From Diphasiastrum complanatum (taxonomy: Eukaryota > Streptophyta > Lycopodiopsida > Lycopodiales > Lycopodiaceae): a DNA stretch of 64,000 nt. Below, in pieces: positions 33,318-45,449 of the stretch. A program made the translations under genes and the position numbers. The notes under the pieces were generated by a model that worked only from the letters and a program-made list of their open reading frames with translations, was not told the origin of the DNA and searched no databases. Positions within the stretch are counted from its first letter, which is position 1; each line of letters begins with the position of its first letter. The stretch is taken from contig CM055108.1 of the NCBI GenBank assembly GCA_029204225.1, forward strand, positions 7,164,613 to 7,228,612, read 5' to 3'.

Positions 33318-33815
33318 GTCGGTCGAGATTTCAGACATGGTTAACGGGTGTCGGTTGAGATGTGAATGGAGGGCATCGGTTGAGATAAGAGAGGAAGGTG
33401 TCGATTGAGATGTGAGCGAAGGGCATCGGTTGAGATGGGAGAGGAAGGTGTCGGTTGAGATGTGAGCGGAGGGTGTCGGTTGAGATGGGAGAGAAAGGTG
33501 TCTGTTGAGATGTGAGCGGAGGGCGTCGGTTGAGATGAGAGGAAGGTGTCGGATGAGATGTGAGTGGAAGGCGTCGGTTGAGATGGAAGAGGAAGGTGTC
33601 GGTTGAGATGTGAGCGGAGGGCGTCGGTTGAGATAAGAGGAAGGTGTCGGATGAGATGTGAGTGGAAGGCGTCGGTTGAGATGGGAGAGGAAGGTGTCGG
33701 TTGAGATATGAGCGGAAGGCGTCAATTGAGATGGGAGAGGAAGGTGTCGGTTGAGATGTGAGCGGAAGGTGTCGGTTGAGATAGGAGAGGAAGGTGTCGG
33801 TTGAGATGTGATGGA
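33318..33815. repeat. Minisatellite, ~50-base units made of two ~25-base halves
   Basis: About ten units alternate GGTGTCGGTTGAGATGTGAG and GGCGTCGGTTGAGATGGGAG halves with small changes. The repeats are open in several frames, giving ISTD/HLNR-type repetitive peptides on the minus strand that I treat as chance. Confidence 0.93.
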
Positions 33816-34445
33816 AAATCTGTGTGAAGGGAGTTATGGTGCGAAAGGAAAGGACTATGAAGAACTGAGGTTGGGAAGGCAGGTGTGTGGATAGAATGGT
33901 GTGGAGGATTTGTGGAAAACGAAGTAAGGTGTGAACTAAAAGAGGAACAGAATGACGTGGGATAAGAACGGTGGAAGGTAGAAGTTTGAAAAAAGAAGAT
34001 GTTGGTATATGTTTGTGAAGAAGCAGAAGGGGTGAAGATATTGGGAGATGTAAGGAAAGTAGCTTTCGGGTGGGAACGGATGTATGGAGATGATGAAAGA
34101 AAAGTGTTTATGATTATAATGTGATATTGAATAGTGTAATGGAAGCGTGTGGAATGCTTGCGTGACACTACCCCTCAGCATGTGAAAGTTTCAAATGGTT
34201 TGTCTTCCACTGGCAATGTCAGGTTTGGAGATGGTTTGTCATGGCGCTCTCAATGGGAAACACACTAGGATGGCTGATAGTCGGTGGAGATGGTGTGGAA
34301 TCAATGACAGATGCACAGAATGAGAGAGCGCCAGGATCGTGTACAAGAGCAAGAAAATCGCCAGTAGATTTTCTACAGAGAACTCCAGAATTTGCACTTC
34401 GCTGAGGTGCGAATGGCATCGAGGTGATGGCATTTATGGATGCCG
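33816..34445. other. Purine-biased spacer, no gene
   Basis: A strongly strand-asymmetric (plus-strand AG-rich) stretch to about 34130, then mixed sequence. Minus-strand frames here (His/Ser/Phe-rich) reflect composition. The gypsy 1 3' LTR should lie hereabouts but I could not delimit it. Confidence 0.4.
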
Positions 34446-34643
34446 TCAGTTGGGTTCGGACGTGATGGGACGTATTTGCTCGTTGAATTTTGAATTTGAA
34501 GCGTCGGTCGAGATGCACTTAGTGGCGTAATCTGTGGCTATGAGGATGTAACGAGCTTGGGTATGTTTTGCGGCTGGACTGATTGGTCCAACAAAGTCAA
34601 TTCCCCACTTATGGATGGCTTCGTCTTCTATAATGGGAGTCAA
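34446..34643 (-). pseudogene. Gypsy 1 integrase core, truncated
   Basis: AIHKWGIDFVGPISPAAKHT and ARYILIATDYATK carry the first catalytic Asp. The sequence then changes to an unrelated CISTDASNSKF, which shares a short match with the minisatellite unit. The zinc-finger part can be glimpsed further upstream (to about 34830) with stops. Confidence 0.8.
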
Positions 34644-35021
34644 TGGTGTGAAGTCTGCTTTGGTATTTTTCTTGGCTCGTTGACAAACATCACACGCTTT
34701 ATGATAGCAAACGTGTCTTTAAACAAAGATGGCCACCACAGTCCTGCTCGAGAGATAATCTTAGCTATGGCTTCAGCAGAAAAGTGGCCTCCACCAATAC
34801 CCTCATGAGCCTGAGATATGATAGGCCGTATCTCAAATTTGTAAGCACATCGTCAAATTATACCGCCAATGCCCCTTTTGTAAAGTTGTCCCGCTATTAA
34901 CTGAAAGGGCGTCGCTTTTAGCAAAAAAATTTCTTTTTGCCGCCGTACTAAGGCACTCTTTGAGTCTGCCTATTGGTAGAAACTGAGTGATCTCCTCAGC
35001 CCATAAGGGTGTAGCATCAAT

Positions 35022-35441
35022 CTAGCAAAGGCATGCATCAAAGAGATCACCGTTGACTGATGCAGTTGCTTTTTCAGCATTTGGTAGTCGGGAAAGGTGA
35101 TCCGCCATAAACTGTTGGGTCCCTTTCCAAATGACTACGCGGAAATTAAATTCCTCTAAAATCAACAACCATCGAGGGATACGTCCCGTTTTACAGGACT
35201 TATTAACTATATATGATAGGGCTTGATGGTCAGTGTAGAATGCAAAGGTCTGGCCCAGTAAATAATGTCTTAGTTGTTGCACAACATAGACCATCGCCAA
35301 TGCTTCTCTCTCGGTGGTTGTATAGTTTACTTCAGTAGGCACCAGTTGCCTGCTCAAGAAACGTATTGAGAAGTCTTTGCCATACTCATCCGATTGTGCA
35401 AGAAGACCTCCAATGGCATACTTACTTGCGTCAGTATGCAC
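35022..35441 (-). pseudogene. Gypsy 1 RNase H
   Basis: HTDASKYAIGGLLAQSDEYG, TTEREALAMVYVVQQLRHYL and FYTDHQALSYIVNKSCKTGR, ending MADHLSRLPN. This is a full RT-associated RNase H domain with the catalytic Asp, Glu and Asp in view, and an open 139-codon frame. Confidence 0.9.
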
Positions 35442-35519
35442 ATGGAATTATTTTGTGTAATCTGGCGAGCGGAGTATGGGAGCTATGGTAAGGGCTGTTT
35501 TCAATTCCTCAAAGGCTTT

Positions 35520-36385
35520 ATTTCGTGCTTCGGTCTAGCGAGGATCTACCACAACTAAATAAACGAGGCGTGCCTTGCCGGCATAGTCGATTATAAAGAT
35601 GCGATAATAATTGGTATGACCGAGGAAGACATATACTTCCTTCACTATTGCAGGTAAGGGCATTTCGACTATAACCTTGATTTTTTACGGGTCGGTAGAA
35701 ATACCGTCTTTTGAAATTATATGCCCGAGTACGACCCCATGGGTGACCCACATTTGGCATTTATCAGGGTTTAGTGATATTCCAAATCTATGACAACGAA
35801 TGAAGATTTTCTCCAGTGCGTCAAGGTGCATAGATGCTGAGGAATGTACACCCAGATCGTCGAGAGAAATCTCCACAATCTGGTGTAACAGATCTTGGAA
35901 AGCCAGTTGCATGACTCTTTGGAAAGTTGAAGGGGCGTTGCATAAGCCAAAAGGCATAACATTATAAGCATAAACGCCGTTTTCTGTGGCAAAGGCCATT
36001 TTATGTTTATCCTCAGGGGCTATTTGAACAAGGAAATATCCACTAAATCCATCCAAGAAGCTAAAAGCTTCAGCTCTTGCCATTTCCTCTAAAATCTGGG
36101 TCGTTAAAGACAAGGGAAAATGGTCTTTCTTTGTAACCGCATTAAGGTTCTTGAGATCGACACATATACGAAGCTTGCCGTTTTTCTTGGGTACAACCAC
36201 AATGGGTGATACCCAATCAGTATGTTGAACTTCATAAATGAAGCCAACATCCAGCAATTTCTTAATATCTTCGTCGATCCGCTCACGATAGACAGGGTTA
36301 CTTCGGTAAGGTTTAGCCCTACATGCTTAGTCTTGTCTTCTAAAGGACTCTTATGGACCACTATTTCAGGTGGGATCCCTTTCAT
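35520..36385 (-). pseudogene. Gypsy 1 reverse transcriptase
   Basis: GIPPEIVVHKSPLEDKTKHV leads into VSPIVVVPKKNGKLRICVDL, KDHFPLSLTTQILEEMA, AFSFLDGFSGYFLVQIAPED, YAYNVMPFGLCNAPSTFQRV and the catalytic SLDDLGVHS (near 35850; usual form YLDDxLVFS, both Asp kept). Then LDALEKIFIRCHRFGISLNP and GVVLGHIISKDGIS. Several frame changes before and after. Confidence 0.88.
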
Positions 36386-37600
36386 TTCTATATAATTCCA
36401 TGCAAATACATCCCTGTATTTGTGAAGTAATGTTTCCAGATCAGAAAGTTGGGCTGATGACAGATGTGCACCAACATGAACTATTCGATCTATCTCCTCA
36501 CCAGGATCTTTAAGGTTTAGTGGAATTGTTTTAGCAGGTCCTTCAAAGGAGTTGGAACTTGGTGTAGGTTCCCAATGTGGCTATGGTAAATGGATAACAA
36601 TGTCATTCAGTGTGAATTCTTTGACCTTCTGTGGAAGATCAAAAGGTGGTTCCACAAAGTTTTCTGGGACTTTGGGAATAATGTGAGGTGAGGCACTAAT
36701 GAGGTGGAAGCTTGGTCTGATTGTTTGGTTTATGTCCCTTTAGACAAGGGCTTGATCGGCTGTTTAAGCTTCTCACGCATCTATTTTTGACGCTCGGTTA
36801 ATTTTGTATCAATAATTTGAGTTTTTGTAATCGAGGGTTTTGTGGTTTTTTGGTGGGCGGTGTTGGTGCCTCACTTATCATATCGTCGTCGATTGTATCC
36901 CAGACTTCATCGGGATACACATCCCATGTATATTCTTTGGGTTTGGGCATGTATGCTTGTGTGTTGGGTACCTTTGATGTCAGTTGGACATGAGCCAACG
37001 GTCCTGGGGTCTTGATCTCTTGAGGAATTGATTTTGGCGGATGAGGTTGTGCATCTAGATATAGGAGTACATGTTCATCTGTCATTTCTACATCATGCAT
37101 GGAAAGAATACCTTCTTCCGAAACATGGGCGGTAGAGACACTAGGTTCTCCTGGACACCATGTTATAGGAATCGGGTCAATCATCAGAAGGGGAATGATG
37201 GGTGTGTCAATGTCCGTAGAAGATGGGAGAATATCCACATCTTCTGTAGCAGTTTCAATATGACATCGATTGGAATTAGCACAATGCACAGTGGCTAGTG
37301 CATGATCCCAATTGATTATGTCCGTGGATCTAGTATAGTGGCCTTTTGGTTGGATCAGGACGCTATCTGATTCGTCATATGTTGTGGATGACCATCATTG
37401 AATACCTTGGCGGGCTTGACATGGTCTGTTGAGTCAACCTTGACTCGTTTATCGTGGTTACCAAAGGTAATTTTTCTATGCTTCCAATCTTGGACAACAC
37501 CTGCCATCTGGAGCCAAGATGTACCAAGAAGGAGTTTATATGTATTGGCATCTTCTGGTAAATCTAAGATGACACAATCCAACCAAGAAATAAGAAACAA
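36386..37600 (-). pseudogene. Gypsy 1 protease end and pre-RT linker
   Basis: CVILDLPEDANTYKLLLGTS, followed by WLQMAGVVQDWKHRKITFG (37600-37450), is the C-terminal half of a retropepsin. A long Pro/Asp-rich linker follows (HCANSNRCHIETATEDVD; WDVYPDEVWDTIDDDM), then FEGPAKTIPLNLKDPGEE and, before RT, LETLLHKYRDVFAWNYIEM. The linker is related to that of gypsy 2 (CQTCQYESDPEPST; AFEGPAQTQP), so the two belong to one family. Confidence 0.7.
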
Positions 37601-38315
37601 GAATACTAAATTCCTAACAGCATTCTAACAGTCCAAGAATCAAGAAACACCCATTTCTTGATGCTTAGAATGCCCAAGAACGATCAAGAACTAGAATGTA
37701 AGAAAATATGCAAGATCTACACCACAATTCCAACCTATTTAGTTTACTTGAATGTTGATTCCTACCTTATTCCACAAACAAGAAATAAATTCTAATCCAC
37801 AACTAAGCAAGAGAGAAAACAAGAACCTAGTTATTCCACAACACAAAGGAAAACAAGCATGCTAATAGAAACTTCACTCAAGGACATTGCCATGAACAAG
37901 GAGCTTAGCAATCATCAAGAACTCGTGGAGGATCTTCTTTATTTGCTCAAGAGAACTTGACAATACATTCAAAAAGCTCCCTCACAAGAGAGGGGGGCCC
38001 TTAAATAAGCAAGAAGGCTGCCCATGTGGAGCCCAAGTGGCAATTCCACCAAATTAGAAATCACATGTGGAATTTGCCCTTCCACTAAAGGTCACCATTA
38101 AAAGGTGGCTCACTCTAACTAATTTAAGGGGGGTCTACATCTATTTACAATGCCTAGGAAGTATTACTAGCTCCTACATGGTCGTTCCTTCTTTGGGATA
38201 CACCATGTAGGCTCACATAGATAAGCCAATGTTGTCCTAGCTAGTAATTTCTCGGCTCTCATGTAGGGTCTCAGCTTTTTCTGCTCTCCTCCTTCTGAGA
38301 CCTCCTCGGTCATGG
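37601..38315. other. Spacer between gypsy 1 and copia D
   Basis: No gene seen. The plus strand is rich in repeated CAAGAA-type words (37600-37980), and the stretch up to 38310 could be an unrecognised LTR, but no TG...CA ends were found. Confidence 0.4.
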
Positions 38316-39990
38316 GTGAGAGATGTTGTGTGTCTTCAGCTTGACTCGGCATCTAGGGATTCTCTGGAATCTGCCAACATTAATGGATTGTTGGATGCTC
38401 ATGCTAACATTCTTCAAAGTCTTTCCATTCAAAAGACTTTGCCAAGTTTGATTGATCTTCAAGAGATCTTGATCAATGAAGAATATAGGCTTCAAGCAAG
38501 AGATGGATTTTCAACATCATCTCAAGTTGGAGAGGAGGCTATGTTCATCAAGGGCAAATTCAAGAAAAAAAGCAAAAGTAAGTGGTCTAAAGGGCAAGGT
38601 CAAGGGGAGCCTTCTTCAAATTGCAAAATAAAGATAGATCAAAGCTCAAGTACTTGTATTGTGACATCAAAGGACTCTTTGCAAATGAGTGCTACAAGAA
38701 GAAGAGAGATGAAAGAGATAAGCAAGGTAATATTACTCATGATGAAGATGGTTTGGATGTTCAAAATTCAAATGATGATGCATTTGTGATGTCTTCATGT
38801 ATGCTTGCTAATGATGGAGATCTAGATCCATGGTGGATTGATAGTAGAGCAAGTTCACACATGACTTTTCACAAAGAGTACTTCACTTCTTTGTTGGCAT
38901 ATGGAGATGACAAGAGGGTGATCTACATGGCCAATGATGGTGAGTGTGCAATCAAAGGGATTGGCACAAATTCCTATTTATCTCTCTACAAATAGGAATG
39001 TCCATTTGAAGGATGTTTTGTTCATACCTTCCATTATCAAGAATTTACTTAGTGTGAGTCAATTGGTAAGTAAAGGTTTCAAACTTGAGTTTGATGGAGA
39101 TGCTTCCATGATCAAAAGGAAGGATATCTTGATTGCAAAAGGTAAAAGACAAGGGAAGTTGTTCAAACTAGATGCTTGTGTTATTGCTAACCAGGTTGGA
39201 TTTGTGGTAGGTGAGGAAATACCTATTCAAGAGGTTTGGCATAAAAGGATGGGGCACCTCAACTTCAAGTCATTGGAGGTAATGGCTAGAAAGAAGGTTG
39301 TGATTGGTCTTCCAAGTTTCTTAAGTAGCATCAATCATGTTTGTGAGTCTTGTGCTTTGTCAAAGTCAAATAGACTACCTTATGCTAGATCTACATCTAG
39401 ATCTACAAAGCCTTTTCAAATTGTACATTCGAATAATCATGGAATCACTACAATTAGCAATAGTGGAGCTAAGATGTATGTAATTTTCATTGATGATTTT
39501 AGTAGATTTTGTTGGATCTATCTACTAAAGAGCAAAGATGAAGTGTATGATGTCTTTGTTAAGTTCAAGAATGCAAGGGCGAACCAATTTTCCACAAGGA
39601 TCAAGTGCTTAAGGAGTGACAATGGTGGAGAGTACATATCTACCAAGTTTAAGGCTTTTTGTGATGAGCATGGGATCAAGAAGGAGTATACAACACCAAG
39701 GACCTCACAGCAAAATGGAGTGGCCGAGAGGAAGAATAGGACTTTATGTGAAAGAGATAAAGCCATGAGGTTAAGTGCTAGCCTTGATAAGCCATTGAGG
39801 TTAAGTGCTAACCTTGATAAGCCATTTTGGGATCAAGCTTTGTTGTGTGCTAATTTCTTGTGCAATAGGTGGCCGAGTGCTATTTTGGATAGAAGGACAC
39901 CTTTTGAGATGCTATTCAAGAGGAGGCTGAGTGTCAACTTTCTTAGAACTTTTGGATGCGCATGCTATGTCAACATTACTCTTGATGATA
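38316..39990 (+). mobile_element. Ty1/copia element D, truncated at both ends
   Basis: It starts abruptly inside Gag and stops inside the integrase C-terminal region, before RT. No LTR, primer site or purine tract was seen. Confidence 0.85.
38320..39990 (+). pseudogene. Copia D gag-protease-integrase remnant
   Basis: NGLLDAHANILQSLSIQKTL and SLIDLQEILINEEYRLQ are Gag. The zinc knuckle is decayed (KYLYCDIKGLFANECY, first Cys and His positions lost). Protease reads WWIDSRASSHMTFH, so the catalytic DSG is DSR. Pre-integrase HKRMGHLNFKSLEVM, integrase LRSDNGGEYISTKF and TSQQNGVAERKNRTL follow. A 30-base direct duplication (about 39767-39826) repeats the peptide LRLSA(S/N)LDKP. The frame changes near 38620 and 38980. 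Homology ends at CACYVNITLDD near 39990. Confidence 0.85.
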
Positions 39991-40088
39991 GTTGCTATAT
40001 TTGGCACACTGGCAGTTTGTTGAATGGAAGCTTCTTAGACCATTGATCTCAGCTGACTTTTGCTTGCAGCAAGACCAGGCCTGGGTTC

Positions 40089-40089
<1 letters not shown>

Positions 40090-40135
<46 letters not shown>

Positions 40136-40224
40136 AGAAGGGAGATAAGATGTTGGCCAAACCAAAGAGAGAAGGGAGGGGAGTGTGTGTGTGTGTGTGC
40201 ATGTCGTTGCAATCTGGGTGCAAT

Positions 40225-40262
<38 letters not shown>

Positions 40263-40285
40263 ATCTCTCTTGATCTCTCTCTTTA
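40090..40285. repeat. (GA)n, G-run, (GT)n and (CT)n microsatellite cluster
   Basis: GA repeats (40090-40123) are followed by ten G (40124-40134 region), GT repeats (about 40183-40199) and CT repeats (40227-40262, with TGATCTCTCT variants to 40282). The GA and CT tracts are inverted complements about 100 bases apart and could pair. Confidence 0.93.
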
Positions 40286-40411
40286 TGCAGCATGGAACAA
40301 AAGACATTGCACACATTCTCAATTCCCTAATCAATGTGTTATTTATAAGATAGATACAATTTGACAATAATTTGACAACAACAATTTGACAATTCAAAGA
40401 TTATATTTTGT

Positions 40412-41078
40412 TCACAACACTTCCATGTACACAATATTTTGATGAGAACTGCCATTAGAATCTCTACAACTGCTATCAATAAAATCTTTATCTCTAGAAT
40501 TCCAAAAGCTACTAAACTGAGAACCAAGACTTGAGCTTCGAGAATCCCACCATAACAAATTGGGAGAACCTATCTGGACCACAAAAGTTGTTCTATTGCG
40601 CATTGTAATATCCGATTCATCTTAAACTCGATCTATACTGGTAACTGCCACATTTTTTTATCCACTACACCACCTGCTCACCACATTCGCTACAAATATT
40701 GATTTTCTCTGATTTTTGACACTTCCTACATTGCAAAATCCTCCAAAAATAGACTTCCATTACAAGCAGAGGTTTTAGAGGAGGGAGAAGAGTCGAGCTA
40801 CAAGCTGTATATAGTCCACATCTCTTAAGCAGTATGATAGAAGGACTCTTAGAAGAAAGAAGATTATTGTTGAGCTCGCCATCACTCATGTCAGTCCTGC
40901 AATAATCATTGATGAAAGTTTTGTAATGGGAATTGGGAGGGGAGATATCTTCTTTAGAGGAACTTTCCATCCAGCTGGCAATGCAAGACCCTCCCAAAAT
41001 AGGGATACCATAGCCCAAGGGGATTTTGGTAGAAGCTATTGGATTCAAACGAGTAGATTTCTTCTTGTTAACAACCAC
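40412..41078 (-). pseudogene. Unidentified minus-strand coding-like region with a possible zinc ribbon
   Basis: A 137-codon frame (41078-40665) contains YGIPILGGSCIASWMESS, then KRCGLYTACSSTLLPPLKPL and, near the end, LQCRKCQKSEKINICSECGE, whose CxxC...CxxC pattern would suit a zinc ribbon. A second frame (40603-40412) reads MRNRTTFVVQIGSPNLLWWD and a Ser-rich tail. They could be exons of one small gene, but I see no family and no convincing promoter. It may be chance. Confidence 0.3.
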
Positions 41079-41940
41079 CTAGAAATTGTCAGAGGGAGAC
41101 TTCCATCAAGACAGGTGCAAAATAAAAGGCTGAGACAAGATTTGCAAAAGAGAGGCACTGAATCTTAGGGTCTGAATTTGCTTTTATATAGCATAAATGT
41201 TTTTGCAAATATGTTGTTTGTTGTCCACCTCTATTACTAGACCGGTGGATGTGGATTCTAATGAGGACACTAAGGAGACTGATCAATGGAATCTTGATGT
41301 CTTCTATAGATGGTGCAATGAAAAAATGACACTATAATATTCACCTACCCAAAAAAATTATATTGAATTTCATTGTTCTTCCTTAACCTCAACCATTTGC
41401 CATCTTATGCAAAGGGGAATTGCCAGATTAATGGAGTGACATTGTGGCTTAGGAAGGCCTTCGAATAAAAAGCCCTACTATGCAGGTTATTTTGTGGACA
41501 ACAAGTGCGAGGAAAATAGTTCATAGAAGGATTCTCTGTCTTATTCTTATGCCAAAAGCTAAAATTTTTACATTATCATATGATCACTCCCCATCTATTG
41601 GAGAACATAGTTCACCATCACACGAATCCTCTAATCAATTATGTAAACAACAAAAATACTATGCTAGGTCCTATTTAAAATCCAATTGTGAGGTGTTTAA
41701 AAGAATGAATATGATTGCAATCTAAAAGTAAACATTTTGAAAATTGTGAATTTTTTATATTGGAAAATGCAAAGGCTCACAGAGGAAAATTAAATTTTTT
41801 GAAGGTTTGGAACCTCATATGATTATTTAGCTCAAAAAAAGTTAATTGATCAACTTGAGCATCCTAGCAGGGCATCATCGTTTCTATTTGATGGATGACA
41901 GTTGTCTCCATTGCTGCTAGGGAGACAACTCATTGACATC
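41079..41940. other. AT-rich spacer
   Basis: No gene recognised. The 3' LTR expected for copia E is not visible here. Confidence 0.4.
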
Positions 41941-41974
41941 TTAGTTTGGTCATTCTAAGAAATCCATTCCATCT

Positions 41975-44335
41975 ATCTTTGTTCAGACTTCCTTCTTGAC
42001 CTGTACTTTCGCTCCCTCATCAAAAGGTTCAATGATTACTTCAGATTGTTCGCCTCGGCCATCTCGTCAAATGTAGCATCTCTAGAAATTACAAGCTTCT
42101 GTGCATTTGTGTCATACATCTTGTATGCCTTGGCCTTCTCATCATATCCAAGGAAAATACACTTGATAGATTTTGCATCCAATTTCCTTCGTTTCTCATC
42201 AGGAATATGAGCATAAGCATCACAACCAAGTACTCTCAAATGAGAAATATTAGGTTTCTTTCCAGTAACAGCTTCATGAGGTGTCTTACCTTCCACGGAT
42301 TTTGTAGGACACCGATTCAGAATATGCATAGCTATGCTACAAGCTTCTGCCCAAAAGGTATTTGGCAAACCCTTGCTTTTGGGCATCGCCCTGGCCATCT
42401 CAACAATATATCTGTTCTTTCATTATGCAACTCCATTTTGTTGTGGTGAATAAGGTGTTGTAGTCTGTCTCTTGATCCCTTGATCTTTGCATAAATCAAT
42501 AAATTCTATCAAAAAATACTCACCACCTCCATCAGATCTCAAAGTTTTGATGCAACATCCTGTTTGCTTTTCAACTAAGGCCTTGAATTCCCTGAACTTA
42601 GCAAAAGCATCTGATTTCTTGCTTATGAAATAAATCCAAATGCATCTGCTATAATCATCAATAAAGGTGATAAAGTAATAGTAGCCACTAAGAGATCTAG
42701 TCTGCATCACTATGGATAAGACCTACGATGTCACTAGCTTTCCTTGCTCCATTTTTGGGAAACCTCTCTCTGTGTTGTTTTCCCAAAATGCAACCTTCAC
42801 AAATTTTTCCTTCAAAAGAAATATCAGGCAATCCTATAACTAGATTACCTCTTTTGAGAAGCTGTAAACTTTGAGCACTAATATGGCCGAATTGTTGATG
42901 CCAAAGATCACTTCGACTATCAACCTCTTACCATAGCTTGAGCAAAAGATCTCGCATTCAATTTGTAGAGTCGATTCCCGTTGACTCTAGCTCCTGTAGC
43001 AATCACTTTGGAGTGATTCTTGATGTCTTTGACAAGACATTTGTCGCTGTCAAACTCAACCTTGAGTTGTTGATCAGCCATCATCCCAACAGATAGTAGA
43101 TTGTTAGCTAAGCCAGGTACATATTGCACATTGCTTATCTGCTTTATCTTCCCGTTGGCTAACTTCACTGGTACCACTCCAACTCCTTTAACAGATAGCA
43201 ATTCAACTTCATCACCATTGTGAGTTTCCTTGAGTTCTAAAAACCACTCTTTCCTTGAAGTCATGTGCTTGGACGCACCACTATCAATGTACTAGGTATC
43301 CTTGGCTTCATCACTTGTCAATAATGCTATAATGAACAAGTTTGAACTCTTACCTGTATTATCTTCATATTGATCATCATCGTAATGATGTTGATCAGCA
43401 TAATTGTCTTCATAATAATCATCATCAAATTGATGTTGATCAGCATAATTGCCCACTTGCCAATTGCCTTTTCTTTGTTCTATCTCCTATTTCTTGAAGC
43501 ATTCACGCTCCCAATGGCCAGGTTTGTTGCAATACCTACAATTTCTAGGTTTATTTTTCTTGGAATAGCCGCGTCCTTGACCTCGGCCTTGATTCTAATT
43601 GTCTCGATTTGGGCCATCATTGGATTGTTCTTGAAATTGTTGGAACTATCCATGATATGAGTTTCTACCTCTTGATTGGTGTCTTCCACGACCAAATCTG
43701 CCAACACGTCCTCTCACTGCAAGAGTTTGATCAAATCCCCTGCTGCGATGACTCAAGTTCTCTTGACGTTGTTCTTCCTGCAAAAACAATCCACCTAACT
43801 CTTCATAGATTGGAAGATTTTCTCGTGTGGCTATACTTGTCACAAACATTTGATGTGATTCACTCAAACTATTCAATGTCAACTGCACGATCTCACGATC
43901 ATGTACTCGCTCTCCAACTGCTACTAATTGGTCAACAATCTCTTTGATCTTCAGTAGGTGATCAGCAACAGTTGCATCATCATCCATCCGCAATGTGTGC
44001 AGCTTCGTCTTCAGGAATAGCACTCAAGATGTGTTTGTGGTCTCAAACAATGCCTTCAATGTATCACATGTTTCTTTTGGTCCTTTTGAATCCGAAATGT
44101 AGGAAATAATTGCATCTTTAACTGATAAGTTGATGACATTTTGTGCTTTCTGTTTTCTCCTGTCAAATGCCCGCTAATCTTCTTCAATCACTGGCCTTGT
44201 CTCTTCACTTGTCACGATCTCCCATAGCTCCTTTTCCATCAAAATGTTTTTCAGTTTGAATTTTCAAATTGCATAGTTGCCGGCTCCTTCCAATTTGCTT
44301 GACTCATTGAGGACACTCTCGCTTAGAATTGCCAT
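41975..44335 (-). pseudogene. Copia E gag-protease-integrase, broken
   Basis: The ATG at 44335 opens MAILSESVLNESSKLEGAGN, then Gag pieces KFKLKNILMEKELWEIVTSE and LKTKLHTLRMDDDATVADHL, and an RG-rich patch (VRGRVGRFGRGRHQSRGR). The zinc-knuckle region is frameshifted near 43500. The catalytic DSGA motif is only weakly preserved near 43280 (YIDSGASKHM-like, shifted). Later come GVVPVKLANGKIKQISNVQY, LRSDGGGEYFLIEFID, SPQQNGVA, then after a stop MARAMPKSKGLPNTFWAEAC and HLRVLGCDAYAHIPDEKRRK. The last recognisable codons are near 41950. Confidence 0.85.
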
Positions 44336-44407
44336 TACTGAAGAGATGAGTTCGGATCAAGTAATTTATCAGATCACATAACTGTATATTTTTCTGGTTA
44401 TACACCT

Positions 44408-44642
44408 GATATCGGAATGGAGCGCGGAAGTACGGCTGCTCAGGATCCTCTTTAACTTGTGTGTGGATCCGATATTGGAGCATGCGATATCAGACTGGAG
44501 TGCGGATGTACAATTGCTCGGAATTTTCTTTAGCTCGTGCGCTTGGATCCGATATTGGTACGAACAATTTCAGACTGGAGCGCGTATGTACAACTGCTCG
44601 GGTTTCTCTTCAGCTAGCGCGCTTGGATCTGATATTGATACG
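44408..44642. repeat. Three ~80-base tandem repeats in the copia E leader
   Basis: Each unit contains CAGACTGGAGYGCG (first unit GGAATGGAGCGCGG), TGTACAAYTGCTCGG and GGATCCGATATTGG, with small changes. Units start near 44408, 44485 and 44565. They lie just 5' of the Gag start, in the transcribed leader. Confidence 0.88.
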
Positions 44643-45176
44643 GAAAAAAAAAAAAAAGAGAATATAAAAACTTTCAGAGAGAATATTCCAAATTTTCTAC
44701 TTCGGTGCGGCGGCTACGTCGCCTCCTCTTTGCTTAGATTTCGAAATGAGTAATCGTTCAAACAGACAGATATCAGTAATGTGAAAGGTATAAAGCCTCA
44801 AAGCTCTAAATGGCAGTACTAGACACTGTCTGGTGTGATTTGCAGTACCCCAAACAAACAAATGAGAGATTTCTTGGCACAACTCTTTGACAAATGACAC
44901 TTTTTACAAAGACTAAAAAAAATATTGTAAAACTTTTCCCGCTCAATAGATTTTCAATCTGTCTGATGCTACCCTGGCCTTTCCGATGCCTTCGGGATTG
45001 TGTCTTCATTCCCCACTAATAACGGTGAGCTCCAAAACCTGCAAAGTACATCAAGAAGGATTTCTTCCAGCAGTTTTTGTCTCTCCAAGCTTTCACCTCA
45101 TGTGAAGGACTTTCTCACTTTGTTGCGGAGCCTGTGACAAGTTGTATCCATTGATCAGGCACGCATGACTATCGTA

Positions 45177-45188
45177 GCTCTGATACCA
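45177..45188 (-). promoter_or_regulatory. Primer-binding site, copia E
   Basis: The minus-strand TGGTATCAGAGC directly follows the LTR. Confidence 0.9.
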
Positions 45189-45449
45189 TGTTAACAATCA
45201 GAAATGCAACATCAAGCATTCACCATAAGCAATCACCAAGTAGGGAGACAGAAGAAGAACACGCAATATCACTCTATCACACTAACACATACTGAATGTA
45301 AAATGTTCATATAAACCCTGAACCCTGATAGAGAGGGAGAACCTGGGAGTAGACTACTAGACTAGCCTACGACTAGTTACAACTAGCAATAAAGTACATC
45401 GTAAACAGTAACTAGGAAGTGTAACAATGAAGTTTATCATTGATTTCTA

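Larger units (their letters stand above)
34446..37600 (-). mobile_element. Ty3/gypsy element 1, decayed
   Basis: The domain order on the minus strand is protease (37600), linker, RT, RNase H, integrase (34446), that is PR-RT-RH-IN as in Ty3/gypsy. Both ends are missing: no LTR or primer site was found. Multiple frameshifts. Confidence 0.88.

Noticed and set aside
33318-33815. CRISPR-like array
   Set aside because: The repeats are contiguous without unique spacers, have many variants, and the DNA is a plant nuclear sequence.
33129-34168. Long minus-strand frames rich in His/Ser/Thr/Leu
   Set aside because: They are the translation of the minisatellite and of purine-biased spacer, with unit-length periodicity and no homology to a protein.
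40060-40397. Arg/Glu and Leu/Ser repeat proteins
   Set aside because: Direct translation of GA/CT microsatellites.
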